64,000 bases of DNA from Brevibacterium moorei (lineage in GTDB: Bacteria; Actinomycetota; Actinomycetes; Actinomycetales; Brevibacteriaceae), in NCBI RefSeq assembly GCF_024580735.1, contig NZ_JANIJX010000014.1, positions 1-64,000 on the forward strand, read 5' to 3'. Under the pieces are notes generated by a model, which worked only from the letters and a program-made list of their open reading frames with translations, was not told the origin of the DNA and made no database searches. Shown here one piece after another: positions 7,246 to 14,595 of the stretch; position 1 is the stretch's first letter; each line of letters begins with the position of its first letter. Position numbers and translations under genes: made by a program.

Positions 7246-7636
7246 TTTTTCCGCGCACGGCAAGGGCGCGGCCCGGCGCCCGCTCCCCTGGAACTCGCGC
7301 AGGAAGATCTGCGCCCCGGCGGGCCCAATGCCGGGAAAGGCGCGCAGCAGGCGGCTCAGGGCCGCGGGCTCCCCGTGCCCCGTTGCACGCAGCCGACGCA
7401 GGTCACCGCCGTAGTCCGCGAGCAGGTGCGCGGGCATGCGGCCCAGGCGGGTCGCAGTGCTCTCGTCGTAGCGGCGGTAGCCGGCGCGGCCCAGCGCGGC
7501 GACGCGCTGGCGGTGCGTCGAGGCGCGCATGTGCGCCGGGGGTGGTGAGGCCGGCGTCCCACAGCTCACGCGCGGCGGCCACCGCGATGTCCGCCCCATC
7601 GTGGTCCCTTCGCAGTGGAGCAGGTCCATCGGAATC
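7243..7636 (-). pseudogene. Remnant of a helix-hairpin-helix endonuclease-III-like protein (frameshifted)
   Basis: The minus strand shows ADIAVAAARELWDAGLTTP, then a shift at a C5 run (about 7547-7551), then AHMRASTHRQRVAALGRAGY and LLRAFPGIGPAGAQIFLREF. The last part is a helix-hairpin-helix (FPGIGPAGA) as in HhH-GPD-type proteins. Removing one C restores LTTPAHMRAS. Both ends are missing: a TAA lies just before the N-terminal remnant, and the C-terminus breaks off after FLREFQG. It marks the right edge of the G+C-rich island. Confidence 0.6.
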
Positions 7637-7776
7637 TTAGCTATGGCCACCGACAACGAGAGATGTGTTCGGGCCGCAGAAGGCATCTATGGACCTATCG
7701 CCAGACGTTGGATCGGAACACTCAGACCCCTTGCCCGCAGGGCCCAAGCAACACAGCCCCTGGTCAGGCCGGCTCC
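7637..7776. other. Intergenic stretch with no recognised gene
   Basis: About 140 bp between the helix-hairpin-helix remnant and repeat R2. No convincing frame, hairpin or promoter was seen. A 95-codon open frame on the plus strand crosses it and the repeat but has no recognisable features. Confidence 0.4.
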
Positions 7777-7813
7777 CTACACATTGAAGCGGAACTCCAC
7801 CACATTCCGGCAC
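7777..7813 (-). repeat. ychF-3'-end repeat copy R2
   Basis: The minus strand reads CGGAATGTGGTGGAGTTCCG then CTTCAATGTGTAG, coding NVVEFRFNV and TAG. This copy is closest to the real ychF end over its right half (GTGGTGGAGTTCCGCTTCAA is identical). It separates the LtrA/SDR module from the oleate hydratase module. Confidence 0.9.
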
Positions 7814-7839
7814 TAAGAACCATCTCGGGCTCTAGCAGA

Positions 7840-8998
7840 TCATTTGTGTGGTGTGCTGGTCTGCCTGAGATGAGCTGTACGCGCGGCAAGTATGGCGGTC
7901 ACGGCGAGTACCGAGACGCTGAGCAGGATCACCGGCAGCTGATGGTCGAGAAGCACTGCGCCCAGACCAATGAGGGCGAGTACGCCTACAGCGATAAAGC
8001 GGGACCGCGCCAATCGACCGAACCTGGAGCGCAGGAACAGGACGTTTCCGATGAGGTAGACGATCGGTCCTGCGACCGTGACGAGGACGATCGCGGGCGT
8101 GAGGTGCTCGTGTGAGAGACGCAGCTCAATGGATACCGCGACGAGGATCGCCCCCAGCACCATGAGTGCGTGCGCGTAGGCATATGCGGACCGCAGCGCA
8201 CCTGTGGAGGAGTCACCCCCCCGCGGTCTCCGGCCCGGCGAGGGCGAAGTAGTTCCACCAGAGGACGAACAGGGAGGCGAAGCCCACCAGCACGCTCACC
8301 GCCAGAGCGACTGTGAGTTGTCCGTGGGTGACGATTGTGCCGCCCATGAGCAGCACAGACTCGCCGAGGGCGATGATGAAGACGAGGCGGTTGCGTTCGG
8401 CGAGGTGTTCAGCGTCGGTGTCCCACGCGCTCATGGGCGCAGCACCGATCCCCGGGATCCTGTAGTCGGCCAGTGGCGCGGCGTAGTCGATGAGGACGGC
8501 GATCAACCAGGCCAGCAGCCGCCATTCGGCGGGCAGTGCAGCCCCCATGACCCAGAAGATGCCTGCGAGCAGGGTCCACAGCAGCAGCATCCGGTAGTTC
8601 GACGCGAGCTGCTGTCCGCGGTGTGCGATCATCATGAACACCGGCCGTAGGATCCCCATGAACAGGTAGCAGCCGACGAACAGCCATGCGCCGTCGCCGA
8701 ACGCGCTGGGGATGGCGATGGCCATGCCGAGTGCGGCGAGCATGAGGACCCCGGAGAGCAGTTGCACGGCCGTGCGGGACGGGTCGAGCCAGTTCATCGC
8801 CCACGCGGTGTAGTTCCACCCCCACCACACTGCGGCGAAGACGACCATGGTCTGCGCTGCCCCCGTCCACGACAGGTGCTCGATGAGCAGATGTGAGAGC
8901 TGGATGATGGCGAAGACGTAGACCAGGTCGAAGAAGAGCTCGACCGGCCCGACTTCGGATCGACGGTTCCCGGGGCGTGCTAGCGGAACGATGGTCAT
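7840..8998 (-). pseudogene. ltrA: LtrA-family membrane protein, broken by a +1 frameshift in a G7 run
   Basis: Low-temperature-requirement-A family proteins are multi-pass membrane proteins of about 380-400 residues with unclear function. The first part (from MTIVPLARPGNRRSEVGPVE at 8998, with the hallmark VELFFDLVYVFAIIQLSHLL region) stops at TGA 8213-8215 directly after seven G. One G fewer restores GGDSSTGALRSAYAYAHALM and continues through the C-terminal helices to 7840, giving 385 residues, normal family length. Both halves look undamaged otherwise, so the break is recent, a sequencing indel, or a phase-variable tract. The gene ends about 25 bp from repeat R2. Confidence 0.85.
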
Positions 8999-9081
8999 GC
9001 GGTGGGTCCTCACAACGTGGCTCGGCACGGCAACAGCGGCAGGCGGGCGTCGACCGGATCGACGTCCGCCTGTCGCGGTCT

Positions 9082-9411
9082 TCAGCCTTCGCGGATGGTC
9101 ATCTTGGTGAGCTTGTCGCCATCGATCTCGAAGACAAACGTCGAACGGCCGTTGGCATGGTTGGAACGCCAGTCACCGATGACGGTGACAGTGCTGCCCG
9201 TGGTTCCAACCTCTTCGACAGTCAAGGTGCCGCGGGAGCCGATGAACTCTCTATCGCTCCATGCCTTGATCTGCTCCCGGCCGGTGAACGTGCGCCCCCA
9301 ATCGTCAACAGCCCCGGCGGAGGTGAAGGCGTCGAGGAATGCCTCGTCGTCGTGGGCGTTCACGCGCTCCAGGAATGACGCGACCGGCTCAGGAATCTGT
9401 TGCGTGGTCAT
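9082..9411 (-). CDS. NTF2-like / SnoaL-like domain protein
   Basis: This 109-residue protein has the small alpha+beta barrel pattern: an N-terminal helix pair (VASFLERVNAHDDEAFLDAF), a short turn (DDWGRTFTGREQIKAWSD) and strands ending in STFVFEIDGDKLTKMTI. Family members are small-molecule isomerases, hydratases or ligand binders; no catalytic set can be assigned here. The ATG at 9411 follows GGAG with 9-bp spacing. It lies 44 bp after the SDR gene on the same strand and is probably in one operon with it and the LtrA gene. Confidence 0.72.
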   Translation of the reverse strand: MTTQQIPEPVASFLERVNAHDDEAFLDAFTSAGAVDDWGRTFTGREQIKAWSDREFIGSRGTLTVEEVGTTGSTVTVIGDWRSNHANGRSTFVFEIDGDKLTKMTIREG

Positions 9412-9455
9412 GATGGAATTCTCCATGGTCTCGTTGTCGGTGCGGAAATGTCGGC

Positions 9456-10211
9456 TCAGCGGGTGGTGTATCCGCCGTTGGCCAGGATGGTCTGGCCGGT
9501 GATCCACCAGCCCTCGGTGGCGAGAAAGCGCACGATCGGGGCGATGTCCTCGATCTTGGTGAGCTGGTTGCCCATCCCCTGGGACTTATGGAACTCGACT
9601 CGCTCCGGGGTCTCCTGTCCGTAGAAGAACGGCGTGTCCATCGGGCCCGGCGCGATGGCCGTGACAGAGATCCAGCGGCCCGCGAACTCCTTGGCCGCGG
9701 CGCGGGTGAAGTGCTCGACGGGAGACTTGCCGCCGGCGTAGGTCGAGTAACCGTCGGTGAACGCTGCCAGCAGCGAGGTGACGATCGTGATGATCTTTCC
9801 ACCGTCGGCCAGGTGCTTGCCCGCCTCCTGGATGAAGAAGTAGGCGGCCTTGGAGTTGATGTCGAACATCGAGTCGTACTCGTCCTCGGTGGTCTCGACG
9901 ATCGGCTTTCGCAGCACCTTGCCCGCGGTGTTCACCGCCACGTCGATCGTGCCGATCGCCGCCTCCGCGTCCGCAAACAGGCGGGCGACGTTAGCCGGCA
10001 CCGTCAGGTCAGCCTGGATGATCGCACCCTTGACGCCCGATGCCTCGACAGCCGCTAGCGTCTGCTCGGCATCGACCCGACTGGCTTCGGAGTTGAAGTG
10101 AATCGCGACATTTGCGCCGACCTGCGCAGCCTGGCGGGCGACGAGGCCGCCGAGGTTCTTCGCCCCGCCTGCGATCAGAACGTTCTTGCCGGAGAGTGTA
10201 TGGTCCGTCAT
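9456..10211 (-). CDS. Short-chain dehydrogenase/reductase (SDR)
   Basis: This 251-residue SDR has the cofactor motif (VLIAGGAKNLGGLVAR, with Gly spacing typical of classical SDRs), VAVNTAGK in place of NNAG, and the catalytic Tyr158-x-x-x-Lys162 (YAGGK) preceded by TS at about 145-146. The C-terminal FLATEGWWITGQTILANGGY is normal. It should oxidise or reduce an alcohol/ketone substrate with NAD(P)(H); the substrate is unknown. It is divergent from a TetR gene 63 bp away, with a palindrome between them, so it is probably induced by the regulator's ligand. Confidence 0.9.
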   Translation of the reverse strand: MTDHTLSGKNVLIAGGAKNLGGLVARQAAQVGANVAIHFNSEASRVDAEQTLAAVEASGVKGAIIQADLTVPANVARLFADAEAAIGTIDVAVNTAGKVLRKPIVETTEDEYDSMFDINSKAAYFFIQEAGKHLADGGKIITIVTSLLAAFTDGYSTYAGGKSPVEHFTRAAAKEFAGRWISVTAIAPGPMDTPFFYGQETPERVEFHKSQGMGNQLTKIEDIAPIVRFLATEGWWITGQTILANGGYTTR

Positions 10212-10233
10212 GTCAGCCCTTCGTATCATTGAT

Positions 10234-10258
10234 ATGTAACAGTATGCCACTGCTACAT
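10234..10258. promoter_or_regulatory. Putative operator between SDR and TetR genes
   Basis: A 25-bp imperfect dyad, ATGTAACAGT (10234-10243) paired with ACTGCTACAT (10249-10258), one mismatch, lies in the 63-bp divergent gap. Its place suits repression of both genes by the adjacent TetR protein. Confidence 0.5.
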
Positions 10259-10274
10259 CAGGTACTGTATCAGC

Positions 10275-10958
10275 ATGACAGGTGCAGTCGGAAGCGATAC
10301 ACGAGGACGGCTGATCGCCGCTGCGGCAGACCTGATCGCCGCCGCCCCAGGGGAGGACTTCTCCCTGCGGGCCGTGTGCGACGCCGTCGGCGTGAAAATG
10401 CCGACGCTGTATCACTTCTTCGGATCGAAGCAGGGCCTCATCGATGCTGTCGTCGAGCACGGCTTCGACCTGTACCTCGGACAGAAGGCGTCGATGGAGT
10501 CCTCCGGCGACCCCATCCAGGACATCCGAGCCGGCTGGGACGCACACGTCTCCTTCGGCCTGGCCAACCCGGGCTTCTACACGCTCATGTACGGGAAGGT
10601 GCGCCCCGGCCACTCCCCCGCTGCGCAGTCTCGGCCCAGCGAGATCCTGCGCGGCCTCGCGGCCCGCGCTGCCGCCCAGGGCCGCCTTGTCGTGCCCCCG
10701 GATCAGGCCGCTGCGCATGTGCTCGTCACCAACATCGGTGTCACGCTGCGCCAGATCATCCTTGCCCAGCCCGACCCGACGCTCTCAACCGCCGTCCGTG
10801 AGGGCACGATCGCGGCGATCACCGGCACGGACGCGCGAGCCGCGACTCCCCTGGCGACCACCATCGAGATTGCTGCCTCCCAGCCCGAGGTGCTCGGGCA
10901 GACTCAGACGCAGCTGCTCATCGAGTGGCTCACACGCCTCACCGATCAGAAGCCCTGA
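10275..10958 (+). CDS. TetR-family regulator (divergent from the SDR gene)
   Basis: This 227-residue protein has an N-terminal TetR helix-turn-helix at about residues 8-52 (RLIAAAADLIAAAPGEDFSL, then CDAVGVKMPTLYHFFGSKQG) and a C-terminal domain in which a tryptophan-containing helix (DIRAGWDAHVSFGLANPGFY) resembles the TetR_C ligand pocket. It probably represses the divergent SDR/NTF2-like/LtrA genes by binding the palindrome at 10234-10258. It is one of the few plus-strand genes in the accessory region. Confidence 0.88.
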   Translation: MTGAVGSDTRGRLIAAAADLIAAAPGEDFSLRAVCDAVGVKMPTLYHFFGSKQGLIDAVVEHGFDLYLGQKASMESSGDPIQDIRAGWDAHVSFGLANPGFYTLMYGKVRPGHSPAAQSRPSEILRGLAARAAAQGRLVVPPDQAAAHVLVTNIGVTLRQIILAQPDPTLSTAVREGTIAAITGTDARAATPLATTIEIAASQPEVLGQTQTQLLIEWLTRLTDQKP

Positions 10959-11134
10959 CGCCATCCCCAGGCGATTCCCGGACAATGAGTCGACGGGGTC
11001 GAGCGAAGAGCTCGCTCCAGGATCGGCAGAGACCGCAGTCAGGGTTCCGCGAAGCGCTCCGGCTAGTCGAGCTGCACCGCTTACCGCGGCCCAGAGATCG
11101 AGCACGCCGAGCTCGGCAACGACCGTGCAGCGGT
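10959..11134. other. Intergenic stretch with no recognised gene
   Basis: About 175 bp between the convergent TetR gene and the SUKH-like gene. No credible frame or strong hairpin was found. Confidence 0.4.
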
Positions 11135-11545
11135 TCAGCGCTCGCGAGGGGCGAGAGCCGCGATAGCCTCATCATGAGGAAGCAGCAGATGCGCGACACG
11201 AGACCGCTCACCCTCGTCCTCTTCGTCTTCCCAGAGGTCGGTGAGCAGTTCCCGCACAAGCTCTGCGAACGTCGCGAAGACCGCATCCGGCTCATCGCTC
11301 TCGGGCCCCCAGATGAGATAACGACCTTGCCCCGCGAACGCGTGCTGCGTGCCGCACGACCACAACGGAACCAGGTCCTCAGCCGTTCCGCGCTGGATCT
11401 CCTCTGCAGGCTCGCGAAATACGGCATCGGCACGATAGAACAGTGCCGGACTGACAGACTCGCCGCCCTCAGTCGCAATGCGCGCAACTGCTTCCGGGAG
11501 ACCGAGCTTGCGGATCCGTGCGGCGAGGTCAGCACTCGATGTCAT
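11135..11545 (-). CDS. Hypothetical protein, possible SUKH/SMI1-like immunity protein
   Basis: This 136-residue soluble acidic protein carries the segment QGRYLIWGPESDEPDAVFAT and FAELVRELLTDLWEDEEDE. A strand with a Trp/Gly/Pro turn, followed by an 'F.tF.elv..LL..LW' helix, is reminiscent of SUKH-fold immunity or SMI1/KNR4 proteins, but the match is by eye and weak. It is the first gene downstream of ychF, about 90 bp after its stop codon and in the same orientation, so it is the newest or most ychF-proximal module cargo. No toxin partner is visible. Confidence 0.6.
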   Translation of the reverse strand: MTSSADLAARIRKLGLPEAVARIATEGGESVSPALFYRADAVFREPAEEIQRGTAEDLVPLWSCGTQHAFAGQGRYLIWGPESDEPDAVFATFAELVRELLTDLWEDEEDEGERSRVAHLLLPHDEAIAALAPRER

Positions 11546-11634
11546 ACCGCCATCTTCCTCGCTCGACGGCGCACGCGTCCATCGCGGAAAGGGCTCGTCG
11601 ATCGCGGTACTGCGTCACCGTCGAACCACGGAGC

Positions 11635-11672
11635 TCACACGTTGAAGCGGAACTCCACCACATCCCCATCGA
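11635..11672 (-). repeat. ychF 3' end, reference copy R1 (presumed attB-derived site)
   Basis: These are the last codons of the intact ychF gene: GATGTGGTGGAGTTCCGCTT then CAACGTGTGA, coding DVVEFRFNV and TGA. Five further copies follow downstream at 7777, 2777, 1804, 657 and 122. Insertion here leaves ychF intact because each element brings its own version of the gene end. Confidence 0.85.
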
Positions 11673-12720
11673 CCATGACGTAGTCCTTGCCCTCCATGCG
11701 GACCTTGCCGTGGGCCTTCGCCTCGGCCATCGACCCCAGTTCGTCCAGGTCCTCAAACGACACGATCTCGGCCTTGATGAAGCCGCGTTCGAAGTCCGTG
11801 TGGATGACGCCGGCGGCCTGCGGGGCGGTGTCGCCCTGGTGGATCGTCCAGGCGCGCGATTCCTTGGGACCGGCGGTCAGGTAGGTCTGCAGACCCAGGG
11901 TGGCAAATCCCACCCGGGCCAGCTGGTCCAGGCCGGGCTCGTCCTGCTCGGACAGCTCCAGCATCTCCAGGGCCTCGTCATCGTCGAGCTCCGCCAGTTC
12001 GGACTCGAACTTGGCGTCGAGGAAGATCGCCTCGACCGGCGCCACCAGGGCGCGCAGTTCGTCCTTCTTCGCAGGATCGCCCAAGATGTCATCGTCGACG
12101 TTGAAGACGTAGAGGAACGGCTTGGCCGTCATCAGCTGCAGTTCGCGGATCGGTTCGGCGTCGAACTTGCCCTGCTGCATCTGCGAGTACAGCGTATGAC
12201 CGTCCTCCAGGATCGCCTGGGCCTTCTTCATCGCATCCAGGACCTCGGGTTCGGCCTGCTTGCGCTTGACTTCCTTTTCGATCCTGGGGAGCGCCTTCTC
12301 CAGGGTCTGCAGATCGGCGATGATCAACTCGGTGTTGATCGTATCCAGGTCGGAGGCAGGACTGACGGCGCCGTCGACGTGGACCACGTCCGGATCGGAG
12401 AACCCGCGGACCACTTGGCAGATCGCGTCGGCCTCGCGGATATTGGCCAGGAACTGATTGCCCAGGCCCTCACCCTCCGAGGCACCGCGCACTATGCCGG
12501 CGATGTCGACGAAGCTGACGGTGGCCGGCAGGATCTTCTCGGAACCGAAGATCTCGGCCAGGCGGTTCAGGCGCTTGTCCGGGAGTTCGACGACGCCCAC
12601 GTTCGGCTCGATCGTCGCGAAGGGGTAGTTCGCCGCGAGTACCTGGTTCTTGGTCAGTGCATTAAACATGGTCGACTTGCCGACATTGGGCAGTCCCACG
12701 ATTCCGATTGTCAAAGCCAC
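11635..12720 (-). CDS. ychF: Redox-regulated ATPase / OBG-like GTPase YchF
   Basis: This 361-residue P-loop protein belongs to the OLA1/YchF family, which prefers ATP over GTP and binds ribosomes. The G1 motif GLPNVGKST is at residues 8-16, G3 is the VDIAG segment, and the C-terminal TGS-like domain ends [14 protein letters not shown]. Length is standard. GTG 12720 is the start that places [12 protein letters not shown] at the family position. Its 3' end is the template of the direct repeats that fill the next 11.5 kb. Upstream neighbours are core genes, so this gene is the boundary between conserved chromosome and the accessory array. Confidence 0.97.
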   Translation of the reverse strand: MALTIGIVGLPNVGKSTMFNALTKNQVLAANYPFATIEPNVGVVELPDKRLNRLAEIFGSEKILPATVSFVDIAGIVRGASEGEGLGNQFLANIREADAICQVVRGFSDPDVVHVDGAVSPASDLDTINTELIIADLQTLEKALPRIEKEVKRKQAEPEVLDAMKKAQAILEDGHTLYSQMQQGKFDAEPIRELQLMTAKPFLYVFNVDDDILGDPAKKDELRALVAPVEAIFLDAKFESELAELDDDEALEMLELSEQDEPGLDQLARVGFATLGLQTYLTAGPKESRAWTIHQGDTAPQAAGVIHTDFERGFIKAEIVSFEDLDELGSMAEAKAHGKVRMEGKDYVMVDGDVVEFRFNV

Positions 12721-12766
12721 GGTCACCAAGTCTACCGGGCCGCAGGCCACACGGCGCCGGGGCCCA

Positions 12767-13306
12767 CTATCGCTTGGGACACGTCACCGCGGGCTCCACG
12801 CCCACCGGACATGCACCTCGCTCAATCCCCTGCCTGACGGCGTATCGCCCGTCCTGCGAATTCCAGATCCGGTCGTACTGCCGCAGGTCTCCGATTGCAT
12901 AGTCATACGTGTCGGCATCAAACCCCTGCAGTGGCACACCCGCCGGATAATACTGCCCGAACGGGGCACCGTCCTGGTCGAACTGGAACACTCCCCCGCC
13001 CAGGTCCTTGGGCGAACCGTATCGGTCGATCCGGTAGGAGCTGCCGCTGTCGAATACGACCTTGGGCAGTTTCACTTCGAAGCAGGCGTCCGCACTATCG
13101 TCCAGATAGACATCGCACCAGTGGCCGTTGATCGCCGCGGCCCCTTCGGACTTCGTCGGGACGGCCGTCTCCCGCCCACCGGTCCTCGGCGCCGAGGACG
13201 CAGTCGGGGTGGGGACGGCATCATTGGATTTCGGTGTGGAGGAACAGGCCGAGGTGGTCATCACCACGAGGGCGACCAACGCTGGGAGGACACGGTGGGC
13301 CGACAT
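12767..13306 (-). CDS. Putative lipoprotein, unknown function
   Basis: This 179-residue protein has a signal peptide and lipobox (VVMTTSAC, Cys21), a Ser/Thr/Pro-rich spacer (residues 22-52), and a globular domain with four cysteines that may form two disulfides (HWCDVY, DACFEV, GACPVG, VTCPKR). It is rich in Asp, Tyr and Gly. It is predicted to be anchored on the outside of the membrane. No family is recognised. It lies 47 bp upstream of ychF on the same strand. Confidence 0.8.
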   Translation of the reverse strand: MSAHRVLPALVALVVMTTSACSSTPKSNDAVPTPTASSAPRTGGRETAVPTKSEGAAAINGHWCDVYLDDSADACFEVKLPKVVFDSGSSYRIDRYGSPKDLGGGVFQFDQDGAPFGQYYPAGVPLQGFDADTYDYAIGDLRQYDRIWNSQDGRYAVRQGIERGACPVGVEPAVTCPKR

Positions 13307-13385
13307 GGCGGCCTTTCGTTTTTCACCTCACCCTAGCAAGCTCGAACCCACCACGATCCGGCCCGCAACAGCCCTGGACACAACG

Positions 13386-13427
13386 GAGCCGTCGAGGCGC
13401 ACTCGGGCGAGTGTGCCTCGACGGCTC
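13386..13427 (-). terminator. Hairpin terminator after the LLM flavoprotein gene
   Basis: Twenty-base arms (GAGCCGTCGAGGCGCACTCG and its complement with one G-T mismatch) enclose a 2-base loop, 21 bp after the gene's stop codon. There is no T tract. Confidence 0.75.
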
Positions 13428-13447
13428 GGTGCCACATCCGCGACCGG

Positions 13448-14476
13448 CTAGGAGTTCGCGGGCTCCCAGCCCAGCTCGGGGGCGATGTACTTGGCGAAGG
13501 ACTCCAGCAGGCGGGCGTTGAAGTCCACGCCCAATTGGCTGGGAATGGTCAGCATGAGCGTATCGGAGTTCATCACGGCCTTGTCCTGGCGCAATTGCTC
13601 GACCAGCTGATCGGGTTCGCCCACATAGGACTTGCCGAAGGTGGTCTGCAGCCCGTCGATGATGCCGATCTGATCCTCGGAATCACCGCCCATGGCCGAA
13701 TACATGAGCCGGTCCTCCTCGGTGACGATGGGGAAGACCGAACGGCTCACGGAGATGCGCGGAGTCCAGTCGTGTCCGGCCTGTGCCCAGGCCTCCTTGT
13801 AGACCTCGATCTGGTCGTTCTGCAGATCGCCCAGCGACTGACCGGTGGCCTCTTCCACCAGGGTCGAGCTCATCAGGTTCACTCCCTGCTGCGCGGCCCA
13901 TTTGGCGGTCTGGAAGCTGCCGGCGCCCCACCAGATGCGGCGGTCCAGGCCCGGCGACTGCGGTTCGACCCGCAACAGCCCGGTGCGTCCGAACTGTGCG
14001 GGATCGGCCGGGCCGACCCCGCGGCCGCGGATCGCGTCCATGAACAGTCCGAAGTGGGCTCGGGCGATATCAGTCCCCCGCACGTCCTCGGACCCGGTGT
14101 AGCCGAAGGCCTCATAACCGCGCAGGGCGGGTTCTGGTGACCCCCGGCTGACGCCGAGTGCCACTCGGTTATCGGCGATCAGGTCCAGCTGCGCTGCTTC
14201 CTCCGCCATGTACAGCGGGTTCTCGTAGCGCATGTCGATCACACCGGTGCCGACCTCGATGCGCTTCGTCGTGGCGGCGATCGCCGCCAGCAGCGGCATG
14301 GGCGATGCCGACTGCTTCTGCCAGTGGTGGACGCGGAAATACGCGCCATTGACACCCAGGTCGTCTGCCGCCTGGGCTATGCCGATGGCCTCGTGCAGGG
14401 ACTGGCGGGCATCGGGGTTGCCCAACCCGCCTCCGGTCCCGTAATGGCCGAAGCTCAAGAATCCGAATTTCTTCAT
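13448..14476 (-). CDS. LLM-class flavin-dependent oxidoreductase
   Basis: This 342-residue luciferase-like TIM-barrel protein (bacterial luciferase/monooxygenase superfamily) uses reduced FMN or F420. Visible family features: KKFGFLSFGHYG at the N-terminus, the AADDLGVNGAYFRVHHW strand-helix, VGTGVIDMRYENPLYMAEEA (the usual 'P...Ae.aa.ld' segment) and RVALGVSRGSPEP. Substrate unknown. It stands alone between a terminator and the APC permease terminator. Confidence 0.88.
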   Translation of the reverse strand: MKKFGFLSFGHYGTGGGLGNPDARQSLHEAIGIAQAADDLGVNGAYFRVHHWQKQSASPMPLLAAIAATTKRIEVGTGVIDMRYENPLYMAEEAAQLDLIADNRVALGVSRGSPEPALRGYEAFGYTGSEDVRGTDIARAHFGLFMDAIRGRGVGPADPAQFGRTGLLRVEPQSPGLDRRIWWGAGSFQTAKWAAQQGVNLMSSTLVEEATGQSLGDLQNDQIEVYKEAWAQAGHDWTPRISVSRSVFPIVTEEDRLMYSAMGGDSEDQIGIIDGLQTTFGKSYVGEPDQLVEQLRQDKAVMNSDTLMLTIPSQLGVDFNARLLESFAKYIAPELGWEPANS

Positions 14477-14538
14477 GTCCAGATCAACTTACTTCAACCT
14501 TTAACTATTCCGCAAGGGAAGAGATCTCGGACACCATA

Positions 14539-14588
14539 GAGCGCTCCGCCCGGCGGGCCTTTCCGCAACCCGGCCGAACGGAGCGCTC
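14539..14588 (-). terminator. Hairpin terminator after the APC permease gene
   Basis: GAGCGCTCCG (14539-14548) pairs with CGGAGCGCTC (14579-14588). The inner part (CCGGC/GGCCG) can extend the stem. It starts 8 bp after the permease stop codon. Confidence 0.65.
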
Positions 14589-14595
14589 CTGTCGC

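Noticed and set aside
122-11672. The ychF-end repeats as a CRISPR array
   Set aside because: Spacing is 0.5-5 kb, the units contain genes and the repeats code for a peptide end; no cas genes.
122-11672. Classical integron with attC sites
   Set aside because: The repeats are about 35 bp, lack the attC folded structure, and no IntI-type tyrosine recombinase is present; the only recombinase trace is a serine enzyme.
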